From assembly GCA_025716815.1 (NCBI GenBank), contig JAIXMN010000003.1:2065860-2129859 (forward strand): a stretch of DNA of 64,000 nucleotides, written 5' to 3'. The DNA comes from Dichotomocladium elegans. Its lineage: Eukaryota > Mucoromycota > Mucoromycetes > Mucorales > Lichtheimiaceae. Of this stretch, positions 1 through 11,062 are shown one piece after another (within the stretch, counting starts at the first letter, position 1; the number at the start of each line of letters is the position of its first letter). The position numbers and the translations under genes are program-made. The notes under the pieces are model-generated. The model saw only the letters and a program-made list of their open reading frames with translations, did not search any database and was not told the DNA's origin.

Positions 1-120
1 TCGACAGAGTACCTTCAGAGCAATAAGCGTGCACGGGCGGGCGGATATGCAGCAAAATATGCGTTCTTCAGGGCTATCAATGAGGCGTTCACGGGACTTG
101 CATGTAGTCCGGTGGAATAA
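1..120 (+). other. Possible 3' end of an unidentified coding exon
   Basis: Frame 1 is open from the window edge to a TAA at 118-120 and reads STEYLQSNKRARAGGYAAKY and on to FRAINEAF and a stop. The composition looks protein-like, but 39 codons is too little to assign a family, and the upstream part lies outside the window. It could be chance. Confidence 0.2.
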
Positions 121-1158
121 AGCGAAGAATTGGCAAACATCGAATAAAATAAGCATTACTTCAGTTCAAACGTTAGGTCTCAGATCACAGTAATAATTTG
201 GCGTAATGACGACACGCCGACAATCAACGGCTACATACACGGAGACTAAAGAGATATGGGCTATTTGAATCAAGGAATTAAGGGAAAGCCGACAAGATGC
301 GAGAGTAGTAATAAATATTGCACCGCTGAAGACTTCATTTACGCCAAAAGGCACATCGCAAACGTGTGCAGTTCAGAAGACGCTCATCTTTAAAGACTCT
401 AATGTCCCATTGGCGCATCAGCGACGGAAAGCAAGCGGATTGTATGAAATGCTATCGATATCATTGAAGCTAAAAAATGCTGATGGCATGGGGATTCTAC
501 GAAGAAAGCAGGATTCTTGAGCCAGAGAAATGGCCGTCCCTATAGCAGAACACGTTTCACCCATGAACAAACGAAAAATGAATTGGGTAAGGAACACGCA
601 TTTCTGTTTCGAAAATTACCGAACATTGCCTCCCCGCGAATTATATGGACAAAGAAAGTTTGATCATAGCACAAGAAGTATATCCAAACATCATTTGATC
701 AGCTCCAGTAATGTCCTCATGCGGTCAAAGTAATACGCACCCCGTCAAATTCGTTGCATGTCCGCTGGAATGAGTGAGCTCAAGGATAGGGCGTGAGCCA
801 AGGTATGGGTGTGCTTCATAGACCAGGGCTTCCTTGGTGACAGTAAACAGGAAATCGGAAATGTTCCGATAGCAACAAACCTAGTCAGGAAAGCGTAGGA
901 AAATTAGAGAGGTGTGACCTTCGGATTTTTTCAAACGCTCAGGATCGAGGAAATAAAGAACACAAAAAGTAGCCGATACAGACGTATTCAGACAGTGATC
1001 TGGTCTCGGGCATTATGTCTTACCGGCATGTAAATGTTGGCAAGGAAGAGGTCGCAATTTTTATTGTTTGAATCATTCATAATCCTTTTCTTCCCTCTTT
1101 TTCTTCCCAAAACCGAAAAGCTCTTCTAGTGGGCTTCCCCTCTGGCGCCGGAAATATC
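121..1158. other. No gene recognised; upstream region of the C2H2 gene
   Basis: Only short ORFs (about 60-70 codons) without recognisable motifs are present. A pyrimidine-rich tract at about 1084-1108, shortly before the start codon of the zinc-finger gene, resembles fungal core promoters. I see no TATA box that I would defend. Confidence 0.5.
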
Positions 1159-2416
1159 ATGAGAAGCTCTGTAGAACCAACGGAATCGGAAATGCCACAA
1201 TCATCTTCTATGGGACCGCGACGGACGTCGCGTAGCGGCAAGCCGAAACTCTTCCAGTGTACTGGTTACGGAGATTGCCGTATGGTTTTCACGCGGAGCG
1301 AACATCTAGCACGCCATATGAGGTATGGAAATACGCCATATTTAATAATCAGCGAGAGGGAGGGAGGAGAGCGTATATATATATTATAGAGAGGATTTAC
1401 ATAATTAATGGATGTCACTTCGACGCAAAAGGAAGCACACCGGGGAGAAGCCGTTTAAATGCGTTGTACCCGGCTGCGATCGCATGTTTAGTCGCTTCGA
1501 CAATATGATGCAACATACTCAAACTCACAACAAAACCAGGTCGTCAAGACGGACGAAGCCGCCTAGCTCTGCACCGAAAGGAAGCAAGCAGCGGCGACTT
1601 AGTGAGATGCAGTATGATGGCTCAATGCCATCTCCTCCTCCTTCTCGCCATAACTCTGTTCAGACAGGACTCCATACCGCAGGAAGACACAGGTTTTCTG
1701 ACGATGATGACGATGATGACTATGATGACGCGGACAGTGACGCAAGCTATCATCCACCATCAAAATCTCGAAATAACGGCAAAGAACAGCGTACTGTCAT
1801 GGCACAATTGCGTCGCCTGAGTCAAGAGGAAGCAAGCTACCACACTAATTACTTCGCTCCTCCTCCCCCTCATCCACCGTGGTGGTCTTGTTACAGCTCT
1901 GGTCCTCCATCTCCAGCTGCGGCGTCAACATCATCGGTGGAATCCATCGAGTCCTATCACCGCCGACAGCGATCTTTTGCATCTTCATCAGGTATCAACG
2001 GAATAGTGTTTCGCTCGACACCGGCAGTTCACTTCCACCCCTATCCTCCGCAACAACAGCAGCAGCAACAACAACAACAGCAATTACAACACCATCGTAG
2101 TATAGAACGAGATGATTTCATGTCCGGCCGTATGATACTTCCTCGCCTGGCGAATTATCTAGTAAAAAATCCCGGTGAACCACCAGAGAATTATCTTTTG
2201 CATCATGAAAGCACATCGCCCCCTCCTTCTCCGAAGAGAATGGGTACTCGTCGCCTGTCTGTACAAGATCTCTGTAATCCAATCGAGTCACTTGAGCCAA
2301 ACGTTCCACAGCAAGTACAAGACGAGCAAGGCATAGATCTCACCGAAGATGAGTTTCAAGCACTGCAGGGTTTAGGTCGCTTTCGGCTCGTGGCAATGGC
2401 GGACGCTAAACCATGA
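1159..2416 (+). CDS. C2H2 zinc-finger transcription factor, two exons
   Basis: Predicted nuclear DNA-binding regulator. Exons 1159-1322 and 1432-2416 join in phase (1149 nt, 382 aa) across a 109-nt GT-AG intron that splits the codon of R55. Finger 1 is C34-X5-C40-X12-H53-X3-H57. Its last histidine lies in exon 2, so splicing is needed to complete it. The linker [10 protein letters not shown] leads to finger 2, C65-X4-C70-X12-H83-X3-H87. Paired fingers of this kind occur in fungal Msn2/Mig1-like regulators; the target genes cannot be told. Downstream are basic, Asp-rich ([12 protein letters not shown]), Pro/Ser-rich and poly-Gln segments, then [10 protein letters not shown] and [14 protein letters not shown], a tail of the type seen in Mucorales C2H2 proteins. 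The start is the first in-frame ATG; a GTG at 1129 was not used. This is the only clearly non-mobile gene in the window. Confidence 0.85.
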
Positions 2417-2873
2417 CCAACCTTCTACTAATTACAATATTTATCACAATTTTATATAAATGGCAATACACGCGGGCTGTGCAGTGTCCATACTGCGTTC
2501 AAGAAATGGGAAGTTGCTTTATGACAGGTTACAATTCTACTCAGTGTTCCTCAGACCACTGCTATATTGCTGGATTATCATAGAGCTTCGTTATTCCGGC
2601 ATGGCGCAATCAATGATTGAGTAACTTGTCATTTATCCTTGTTAGAGCATGCACAGCAGTAGTTATAAAAATCAATTGTTGGACTACCGACTTTTGTAGA
2701 GTTGCAAAACACATTGTAGAAAGTTGTAATTGTCCGCAACTGCTTCCAACAACGGTAGTTGTAAACCACAGTTGCCATCTTGTCGGGACATACAGCTGCA
2801 TGGAAAGAATCTGATCAAGATAATAAACGACGGACTGAAGGCTTTGTCTTAGAGAACTTCTTCCGCATTCAAA
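2417..2873. other. 3' flank of the C2H2 gene, no gene seen
   Basis: AT-rich sequence between the stop codon of the zinc-finger gene and the start of the Harbinger relic. There is a short imperfect inverted repeat around 2725-2780. No open frame has recognisable motifs. Confidence 0.5.
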
Positions 2874-4330
2874 ATGAATCTCCTTTTATTTTCTGATGAT
2901 GATGGTTTATTGGAACATCTTGTAGCACTAGCTACAGTGACGGGTCACTATCGACCGATGACCAAGATACTACAAGGTTAACGATCACGATCAAGACCGC
3001 ATCTCCGGCGACGACATTATGTACCACACTCACTTTCTCTGTACGACGATCCTATATGTATACCACTGTAATTACCCCGCTACTGTTTACTATATAAACA
3101 AGGATGCCCTGTGACGTCGGGCATCCCACGTTGTATTGTTATAATCGTCGTTCTTCTCATCGGGTTCGCGCATCCTCCACGCTGTATATCAGACACTTTG
3201 TAAGTACTCGCATAACAGTGCCTGTACTGTTACACATCTCCAAAGTGGAGTCGATCACACGTTGAGAATGTGTTTAAGAAACGCGCCGCTTTCCAGGAGA
3301 GCTCCACAAAAAGAAGTGCAAACATGTAGACTGAAACCGACTATCTTCCAAGCCATCCTGGTGGAAGATTGCTTCAACCCAGGCCCAAGGTATGATGACA
3401 TCTTCTTTCGGCATCGCTTCCGTATGGAAAGAAGCCTCTTTTCGAGGATTATGGATGCACTGGTAAGTAATTATGTGTTTCCAGCAAATGATTCGTGCTA
3501 TCATGCTGCCTTCATGCCATCCATATGCGAAAAGAAAGAGCTGTAATGCGAATGCTAACACATGGTGGACCTGCCGATGTTGTTGACGGGTAACTGAGGA
3601 TATCCGAGAGCTTGGAAAGAGGCTATCTCTTGCACTTCGGCAACGGGATAATCAAGTGCTTTGGAAACGAATACTTTCGTTCTCCCAATGAGAGTATACT
3701 AGTAGCGATGGGCGAGGCTCGAGGCTTTCCAGGAATGGTAGGCTCGATTGACTGATGCACTGGGCTGGCAAACTACCCAAAAGGAGGGGAGGGAATATTC
3801 GAAGGACATGACTTCACTACCATCGTGGCCTGGAAACTGCTGCTTCGCATGACTTGTGGATCTGGCATTTGTTCTTCCGAATGTGAGGCTCTTGTAACAA
3901 TATCAATATCTTACACCGATCTCCAGTATTTGATGATGTCATTGATAATCGAACTTCAAAGGAGGATTAATCATTAATGGCCACAAATATACGATGGGCC
4001 AATACCTGGTCGACAGTATATACCCTCCATGGGTAACATCTGTGAAGGCGATTCCTGCTCCGCTAGATACTATATCAACAACATACACTGTTTTCCAAGA
4101 ATCATTACGAGGATGAAAAGAAACAAGATCAACTTCTTCGAGCTCTCTCACATAAGACCCGTGCTGCTACTCTATTTGCAGGTTCTTTCGACACATTTAT
4201 GCGTCTCTGTCTTTTACAATTAGAAGTTTTCTGCTGTGGACAGGATATTTCCGTTGTCAGCAACAAACTCAAGCTGCGGCTATTGTCTGGCTCCAAGTGT
4301 AAGGACAGCATTTGATATTGCCCTTTACAT
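2874..4330 (+). pseudogene. PIF/Harbinger transposase relic, interrupted by a solo LTR
   Basis: Decayed DDE transposase of the PIF/Harbinger superfamily. With the solo LTR at 2921-3234 and one copy of its duplication removed, the frame runs from ATG 2874 (MNLLLFSDDDGLLEHLQSG) into the next segment. That segment has the family signature of a Pro/Tyr stretch followed by FFRHRFRMERSLFSRIMDAL near 3400-3460. Further matches appear in shifting frames: MRMLTHGGPADVVDG (3548-3592), GFPGMVGSID (about 3733-3760, holding the first catalytic Asp), DLWIWHLFFRM, then the VIDNRTSKGG-like and NGHKYTMGQYL stretches (about 3940-4010). The frame is broken by a stop at 3544-3546, another near 3590, and a one-base loss after GSID. 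No terminal inverted repeats or Myb-like partner gene were found. Family call firm; exact ends not. Confidence 0.75.
2921..3234 (+). mobile_element. Solo LTR, family E (314 bp)
   Basis: Starts TGTAGCAC and ends CTGTTACA. It is flanked by the 5-bp direct repeat catct (2916-2920, 3235-3239). A TATATAAA box lies near 3090. It matches over its whole length the split LTR at 10640-10829 + 37823-37902 + 38270-38316 on the opposite strand. It sits inside the Harbinger coding frame. Confidence 0.9.
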
Positions 4331-5217
4331 GGTGCTATGCCTATGCGGGTAAGACTATCAAAGCATAACTGCGGAAGAAAGCGTTCGTGAAAGGCGAGGA
4401 CTGATGAGAAGTCATTGTAAGAAACCTACATTCTTGCCGCGCATTTGTGATGCGTATATACCTGATGTTTGATTGGCTAGCAGCATGTCATAGAGCTAAA
4501 GATTTCGTTAACAAAACTACGATCGTTAAGCTTCATAGGGCCTGTCGCCTGCAAAAATTATTTTCGATTGCTCTTCTACTTCACGACACAAATAAAGGAG
4601 AGATCGCGGGTTTGTTGAGCCTTTTCATTTTTTTTGAATGCGCTGATATAGTTTTTAGCATTCCTGCTCTCTTCTGTGCTTCAATTGCGATAACGGCAAG
4701 AATCGATTGCTACTGATAGGCTAGAACAATTAGTCGAAAACAAGATCACGTTTGAACTGCAATTCGTCAGCTGCTTCTCGGAGGACAGCATTCTGTATAG
4801 CTTATCTCTGAGAGCTTGAAAACGGTAAGTAAACTTTTGTCAACTCTATCAAGTAAATGAACGATCGCGCAAGCTATCATTCATAAGCAGAACCATTACA
4901 TTCCTTACGTTTAGGGCATGATGTAAGCATTCTCCATACTGTAACACTAAAGAAAACATATATATGAAACCTTTCTGAAATAATTCTAGAACACAATGGC
5001 GAAGGATATAAAGCGAATATTGTGGCAATCAAAAAAATATGAAGGTAGTTTTATGCATCGTATAAAGTCGGGAATGCACGGAAAATGTATCCTTCGCACT
5101 TCTCTGCGGTGACTTTTGCCATCCGATTCGGCAAAGTCTCTCTTTTACCCACATCCAGTCGCTTACGGTCGCAAAGATGGGGAAGATCTTGGAACAAGTC
5201 CTCGGCTGTATTCCAAG
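4331..5217. other. AT-rich region, nothing assigned
   Basis: Contains an 89-codon open frame (4447-4716) rich in hydrophobic residues and without known motifs, and on the minus strand at 5051-5217 a stretch that may be old coding sequence. Probably decayed transposon sequence. Confidence 0.4.
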
Positions 5218-5395
5218 TGTTGCATAGGTGATTACGGATTGAAGGATCCATGACGCCGCGTTATAACCAGATCCATTTCCACAGTCTTTTTCCCTCTATT
5301 TTTCTCCCACTGGGTTTTATGAGGTTTTACCGACGTGAGGATGGTCTGAAAGGAACAAGGACACATAATCTATGATAGAGGTCACCGATACACAC
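5218..5395 (+). repeat. Relic LTR related to family D
   Basis: Begins TGTTGCATAGGTGATT, close to the start of LTR D (TGTCGCATAGGTGATT). At 5270-5350 it retains the internal block with CCCACTGGG and GACGTGAGGATGGTCTG. The middle is deleted (about 178 bp against 455). The flanks ccaag and acaag may be a worn 5-bp duplication, so it could be an old solo LTR. Confidence 0.6.
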
Positions 5396-5537
5396 ACAAG
5401 CACCTTATCTGTAATAGTGCTACCATCTCCGAGTACCCGCGTAAGACGGAGTATCCAGTTGACCTAATTAGGAGCTCTCCCATAGATCATATAGATAGTA
5501 GATCAATGTGTAGCGATGGAGGATCTTGATTCCGATT

Positions 5538-6592
5538 TCATTCGAATAAAAGACATCTACGAGTCTCATCGTATTCTAACTGTCCACCATAAAAAACAAC
5601 TAAAACACCACACCAAGGCACGTCTGCACTTGGGAAGGAAAGGGGGGTAAACTCTTTTTCCCTGATCTTTGCAAAACCAGGTCCTGCAACGTGCTCCGGC
5701 AGGAAGTCGAAGCCGACATGCCAGCTCTTCTGTTCTCTTGTGGTTAACTCGCCAAGTACGTCGTCGACGAAAGCAGACATTTCTTCAGCGCTTGTGAACC
5801 CGGAGTAGTGCTTCATCGAGTGGTTGATTATTCCAGCGCAGGAAAAGGGACCAAAACGCAAACAAGAGGAACAGGCTTATGTTGGACATTTGTTCGGGGT
5901 GGAGACTGCTTGGACAATGCGGGATATTGGCGGCGCACGTTAGTATCGAAGTAGGTTTCACCAATAAAGGTAACGTTGTCATCAGGTTTGAAGCTTTCTT
6001 TGACGACAACTGGAGGAAAATTCCCTCCAGGTGCTTGTTTTCGTCAACATTTGGAGCTACCGCAATACTATGACCGCGGCGAAAGGTAATGCGCGCATTC
6101 TTCACAAGCCATTTGTGCTCCCTTGTGCTCGAAAACCGCCTCTCAATCTGCTGGTCAGCCAATGCGGCCAAGATGTCTTCCACAGCGCATTCTGGATGAT
6201 CATTGACAAAATGCAGCAGGAAGCGGGTCTGAACGTTGTCAAACTCATCCGCCCGCGCAAGTCCACGTCTTCCTCGCATTACAGGGATTCCTTGCGACGT
6301 TTTGAAGCGCCGATAGTACACCTGGAATGTTGAGATTGGCATATGGATGCTATCGGCAGCGGCGGCTCTCGTCATACCATATATCACATGGTTTTCGATC
6401 GCGGTCTTTACGAGGTCTTCTCCACACCTTATACCCTATCTTTTTTCCGCGTATGCACACTTTGCCTCTAGATTTGGCGAAAGGTTTGGTCGTGCGAGAT
6501 TGTGTATGAGCATTAGAAGCACCAGTACCAGCGACATCAGCAATTGATGGAGGTATATTGGACGAAACTTGCTGGTTGCCGACTTCTGTCAT
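5538..6592 (-). pseudogene. Tc1/IS630-type transposase relic
   Basis: Decayed DDE transposase of the IS630-Tc1-mariner superfamily, read from 6592 leftward through at least two frameshifts. An N-terminal basic stretch (KSRGKVCIRGKKIGYKVWRR) is followed, one frame over, by a helix-turn-helix-like region (GMTRAAAADSIHMPISTFQV) and FLLHFVNDHPECAVEDILAAL. After a further shift near 6000 comes TFIGETYFDTNVRRQYP, matching the family's F-I-D-E-T motif with Gly in place of the Asp. The C-terminal part (HYSGFTSAEEMSAFVDDVLG) is also family-like. It was dead before the larger elements arrived. Terminal repeats were not identified. Confidence 0.65.
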
Positions 6593-6977
6593 TACTTCAT
6601 CCGCTTTTTAACATTCCAGCGAGTAAACTGCAATCCATTCAATCGCTTCTGCATACAATGCTATTGTTCTGCCATCACGCCAGCGCTGGTTACTGAAGAT
6701 GAAGTGCCCGGATAATCTTCCATAGTCTCATCGTCTATTCCCTCTTACTTTTAGTTCAATTATGTGCGGGAAAACGTGGTTGACGCTCGCCAATTTTGAT
6801 TGGGACGCTTTTCACGGCTGTTTCTACAGCATTCCACATCTAGGCTTCGTGTCCTTCAGCCTTTTTGCCACGACGAACCCTGTCTAATATACGCCGGATA
6901 CTTAACCAATTTATATTTGACGTCGACGGCGAATAGACTGGGACTATACCGATCTTGGAGATGGTAAGAACAAACGG
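6593..6977. other. Junction between the Tc1 relic and truncated element E
   Basis: No gene recognised. A 3' LTR of family E would be expected here, just past the E pol stop codon at 6978, but no trace of it is seen. The 3' end of E therefore appears to have been deleted at or near this point. Confidence 0.5.
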
Positions 6978-9900
6978 TTATTTGCCTAAACGGGGTGAGC
7001 GGCGAATCGGCGGAGCAACATCCACTATAGACTTTTGCGTATGGAAACATCGGAGAGACTCCCTAGCGTTGGTCAGATTTGACGCAGGTTCCCAGATGGC
7101 TTCGTGACGTGGATACCCCTTCCAAAGAACAAGGTATTGGGTTTTGCCGCGTCGGGTGCGTGCGTCCAAAATCTCGTCGACCTCATATTCGTTCGTTCGT
7201 GTAATGACTGCTGGAGGTCTTTCCGGCCGTCGCTCTTCATCGTCAGGTTCATTATAAATCTTCAGAGCACTGATATGAAAAACGTCATGAGCCGACATCG
7301 TCTCAGGGAGTGCAAGACGATATGCCACAGGCCCAATACGTTCCAAGATCTTGTAAGGCCCTGCCCATCGTGGCAGCAACTTCTTCGTCGGGGAAGAGGA
7401 GTATTCGTCGTTCTAACAAGAACCTGCGTACCCACTTCCGATTCCACTTCACGGCGTCTGGCATTAGCATACTTAGCTTGTCGTTCTGCCGCAGCGTCGA
7501 GCTGTAAAAGCACCTCTTTGCGGATGGAGTCAAGTTTGCTAGCCAATTCGTCGGCCGAAGCCACGTCTGATGGAGTACCAGGCGTCAGAGCAGGAGAGAC
7601 ATTCCGTCCAAAGTCGGCGAAGAAAGGCGTGATGCCAATCGAGGCGTGCTTGGTGTCGTTATACGTATGCTCTAGAATTGGTAACCATCGATCCCAGTCA
7701 CGTTGGTCGTAAGCGACGTAATTGCGCAGCATGTCTTCGAGCGTCCGATTCGTGCGTTCCGTCTGTCCGTCGCTTTGAGGATGGAAAGCCGTCGATAATT
7801 GCGTTTGATGCCAAGCATCTTCGTGAGAGCGGCCCAGAATCGAGAGGTAAAACGTACGTCACGACCACTTACAAGATCGTCGGGTAGACCATGCTGGGCG
7901 ATAAATCTCTCGAAAGAACAGATCAGCAAAATCTTCAGCAGTATCAGTCGTCTTGCATGGAGCAAAGTGGGCACGCTTGGAGAAGCGATCCACAAAACTG
8001 CGATAGCGTCGAAATTGCTTTTCGTCTTGGGCAAATGCATAATAAAGTCCATGGAGACCGATGCCCAACGTCCCTGAGCGCGTTACAATGGTTGCAAGAG
8101 GCCTGCAGGCTTAGAATTTGTCGGTTTCACCCTTTGACACATGTCGCACGTGGATATATATCGTCGGACAGTTTTGGTCATATGGGGTCAGTAGTAAATA
8201 CGTCCTACGCTCTCGAGCGTTGCGTCGATCCCCCTATGCCCTGCTACCGGTGCATCATATGCGTCATGCAGTATACGATTTAGCAGCGTCGGCATGCGAG
8301 GGACGCAGATTCGTTGTCATCCATCCACAACTCGATATAATATGCCGTCCTCCATCGAGTATTCACCGTCAACCTCCCCCCCGGTTCATAACTTGGCAAT
8401 AACGTCGGTCCACAGTGCGTCCTTACAATAATATTTGATAAGATCGTGGCCAAGCATCTCCCCCCCGGGACCACAAGAGCCATGTGATGTATCACCATGT
8501 GGGCGTCGGCATGCGTCGGCTCATCCGGAGGCCCCTTAGAGAGAGCGTCAGCGGCCGCGTTCTTTTCGCGAGGAATATAATAAACGTCGAACTGGTAAGA
8601 CATGAATTTTTCCAGCCATCGTGCCTGTCGGGAAGAGAGATTCGTGTTGGTGTGAAGAGTGGAGATAGCGCGGTTGTCCGTGAAGAGCATAAAGCGACGC
8701 CCGTCCAAATGATGGCGCCATTCACTAAGACAAAAAATAACCGCAAGCAACTCGAGTTCGTGTACGGGATAATTCCGTTCTGCACCTTTCAAAGTCCGAG
8801 ATGCAAAAGCGACAGGGTGCAAAAGACCATCGTCCTGTTCCTGGGAGAGAATGCCACCAATAGCGACCGTAGTCGATGCGTCGGTGTGCACGTAAAAGCG
8901 TCGAGAGGGATCAGGAAGTGCAAGAACAGGGGCAGAGGTAAGCCGTCGCTTTAGTTCGTCAAAAGCCGTCTGTTGCGCGCCACCCCACGTCCAAGGAACA
9001 TCCTTACGAAGGAGTTCGTTGAGGGGCACAGTAACCTCTGCGTACTGGTGCACAAAGCGTCGATAATAGTTACAAAATCCGAGAAACGTCTGGAGGTCAC
9101 CCACACTTTTGGGTGCCGTCCACTTCGTGACCGCGTCGAGCTTTCTAGGCTCACACCGTACACCGTCAGCCCCTACCTCATGTCCAAGGAACTCAAGTCG
9201 AGACATCCCGAAAGCACACTTAGACCATTTGGCGTAGAGCTTGTGTTGACGTAGTCGTCCCAAAACCTTATTCAGGTGTTTGGCGTGATCCTCAGGCGTC
9301 TTACTGTAGACGAGAATATCATCCAAGTAAACAATAACGCACTTGTCGAGGAGGTCGTGAAAAACGTTGTTGAGAGCCCGCATAAACGTCGAGGGAGCCG
9401 AAGCTACACCCATTGGCATAACCGTAAAAGCGTAGAGTCCATATCTCGTCAGGAAACTGGTTTTTGGGACATCGTCTTCCTTGACTCGTATTTGGTAATA
9501 GCCAGAACGAAGGTCCATCTTCGAGAACACTCTGGCACCACGGAGCTGCTCCATGAGATCGTCGGTGCGAGGTAATGGGTATCGGTCCTTTATATTAACG
9601 CGATTCAAAGCTCGATAATCCACTACCATGCGTAGGGTACCATCCTTCTTGCCCACAAACAGAACCGGTGCACCATAAGGCGCACTGGACGGTTTAATCC
9701 ACCCCTTTGCCAATAAATCGTCGAGCGTCCGTTTCAGCTCTGCCAACTCACGTGTGGATAAGCGGTATAGACGTTGAGCTGGTGGTCGTGCGTCTGGCTC
9801 TAGAGTGATGGTGTGTTCAACGTCGCGTTCAGGTAGCAGCCCAGTAGGAAGATCGTCGGGAAATATGTCAGCATAGTCCTTGAGAAGTTTGTCTAACCCT

Positions 9901-10400
9901 GGTACGAAAACCTTGGTTCCGTCAGACTCTAACTTCTCCGTAAAGAGGACCACAAAGCTTTCCCCGTCAGGCGCGTCGATGAGCTGATTCCCTTCATGCC
10001 GGGATGCATAATTGATCTCGACTTGAATTGGAACGTCGGAAGGGCTCATCTTGTTCGTCCGCCAGTCAATATTGGGGTTCTCGTCGTAAAGCCAGCTTTT
10101 TCCCAAAAGAACGTCGTGGGAGTTCCTGACAATACCTGTATATAATCGTACTGAGGAATTGAAATCGTCCATTACGATAGTAGCGTCAATGTATGCCAGC
10201 GAATTACCAATGCTGCCATTGGCAAACGTCACTGAAGACATTCGTTCGTCGTTGACCAATTCATCGCTCAATTGGAAACGGTTCAGGAAAGAGCTGGTCA
10301 CATAATCGTGCGTAGCGCCACTGTCAATTAAAATCCGGGCTGGGTACCCATTGACCAGTCCATCACGTCGGATCGAAACATGGGAGGAGGTTTGTGAGAA
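6978..10400 (-). pseudogene. pol: Element E pol polyprotein, broken
   Basis: Would encode retropepsin, reverse transcriptase, RNase H, integrase and chromodomain. The protease motif RILIDSGATHDYV lies near 10320-10360. A 673-codon open stretch (10301-8280) carries the RT, with YRALNRVN, MDLRSGYYQIRV and catalytic VIVYLDDILVYS, and the RNase H (FYVHTDASTTVAIGGILSQ). Integrase is broken by a stop near 8080 and frameshifts near 8400, 7890 and 7680. Recognisable pieces are CDMCQRVKP (zinc-finger end) and [14 protein letters not shown]. The last 133 codons (7379-6978) end in a chromodomain containing YLVLWKGYPRHEAIWEPASN. It differs from the A/B/D/F/J lineage by its YLDD motif and tRNA-type primer site. 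Confidence 0.8.
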
Positions 10401-10639
10401 AGGTCGACAGAGGAAACAGAGGAGGCGAGAGAGACTTGGGTGGCGGTGGTGTGGTTCGTACGTCGAAACTTGATCTTTCTTTTGTGTGTCTTAGCGTCGA
10501 AAGATAGTTTCCGTGAGCATCGTGTCTTTTATGGTAAAGAGGAACCCGCGCAAAATGGCAAGTCGTTCATAACGTCGAAAAACAAGCGAGTATATCACGT
10601 CGAGATGATGCGGTGTTCGAAACTACATCAGCTACCAAC

Positions 10640-10829
10640 TGTAACAGTACAGACACTGTTGTGCGAGTATTTACAAAGAACGTTTAATATACAGCGTGGA
10701 GGAAGCGCGAAGGCGACGAGCAAAACGATGATTATAATAATACAACGTGGGGATGCCCGACGCCACAGGGCATCCTTGTTTATATAGTAAACAGTAGCGG
10801 GGTAATTACAGTGGTATACATATAGGATC
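10640..10829 (-). repeat. 5' LTR of element E, internal-side part
   Basis: Reads TGTAACAG on the plus strand, which is the TTACA end of the LTR. Its other parts are at 37823-37902 and 38270-38316, separated by element O and a MITE. Together the parts make about 317 bp, matching the intact solo copy at 2921-3234. Confidence 0.85.
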
Positions 10830-11051
10830 TGTAACAATCTGGGTCTTGGGACTTTCGGAGTATCAGGAAGGATCACGGAACTGTCTTTCTTTATTTAATA
10901 TAGGATGGATATTTATACTAATCTGATATTACGATATTTGTTCGTTGTTGTTGTTATGATGGGTTCTTGTCTTGGGTGGTTGTTTTGTCTCGTGACTATA
11001 TGTGGAGATGTCTTGTCATGTGATGATATTGTATATTGCTTGGCTGTTACA
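10830..11051 (-). repeat. 3' LTR of element O
   Basis: 222 bp, TGTAACAATC to GGCTGTTACA on the plus strand; identical by eye to 37596-37817. The left flank ggatc is half of the 5-bp duplication. Confidence 0.93.
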
Positions 11052-11062
11052 CTATTCCCCCT

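Larger units (their letters stand above)
6978..10829 (-). mobile_element. Ty3/Gypsy chromovirus E: 5'-LTR half and pol, 3' end missing
   Basis: Minus-strand LTR retrotransposon. Its 5' LTR begins at 38316, runs leftward with interruptions and ends at 10640. Next to the LTR end lies TTGGTAGCTGATG on the minus strand, a tRNA-type primer-binding site starting TGG. Only about 300 bp separate the LTR from the protease motif, so gag has been deleted. Protease, reverse transcriptase, RNase H, integrase and a chromodomain follow, and the sequence stops without PPT or 3' LTR. The right flank cttaa (38317-38321) has no partner on the left, in keeping with loss of the left end. Confidence 0.8.

Noticed and set aside
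7104..9575. Plus-strand ORFs of 90-200 codons opposite element E pol
   Set aside because: Antisense shadows of RT, RNase H and integrase; no independent motifs.
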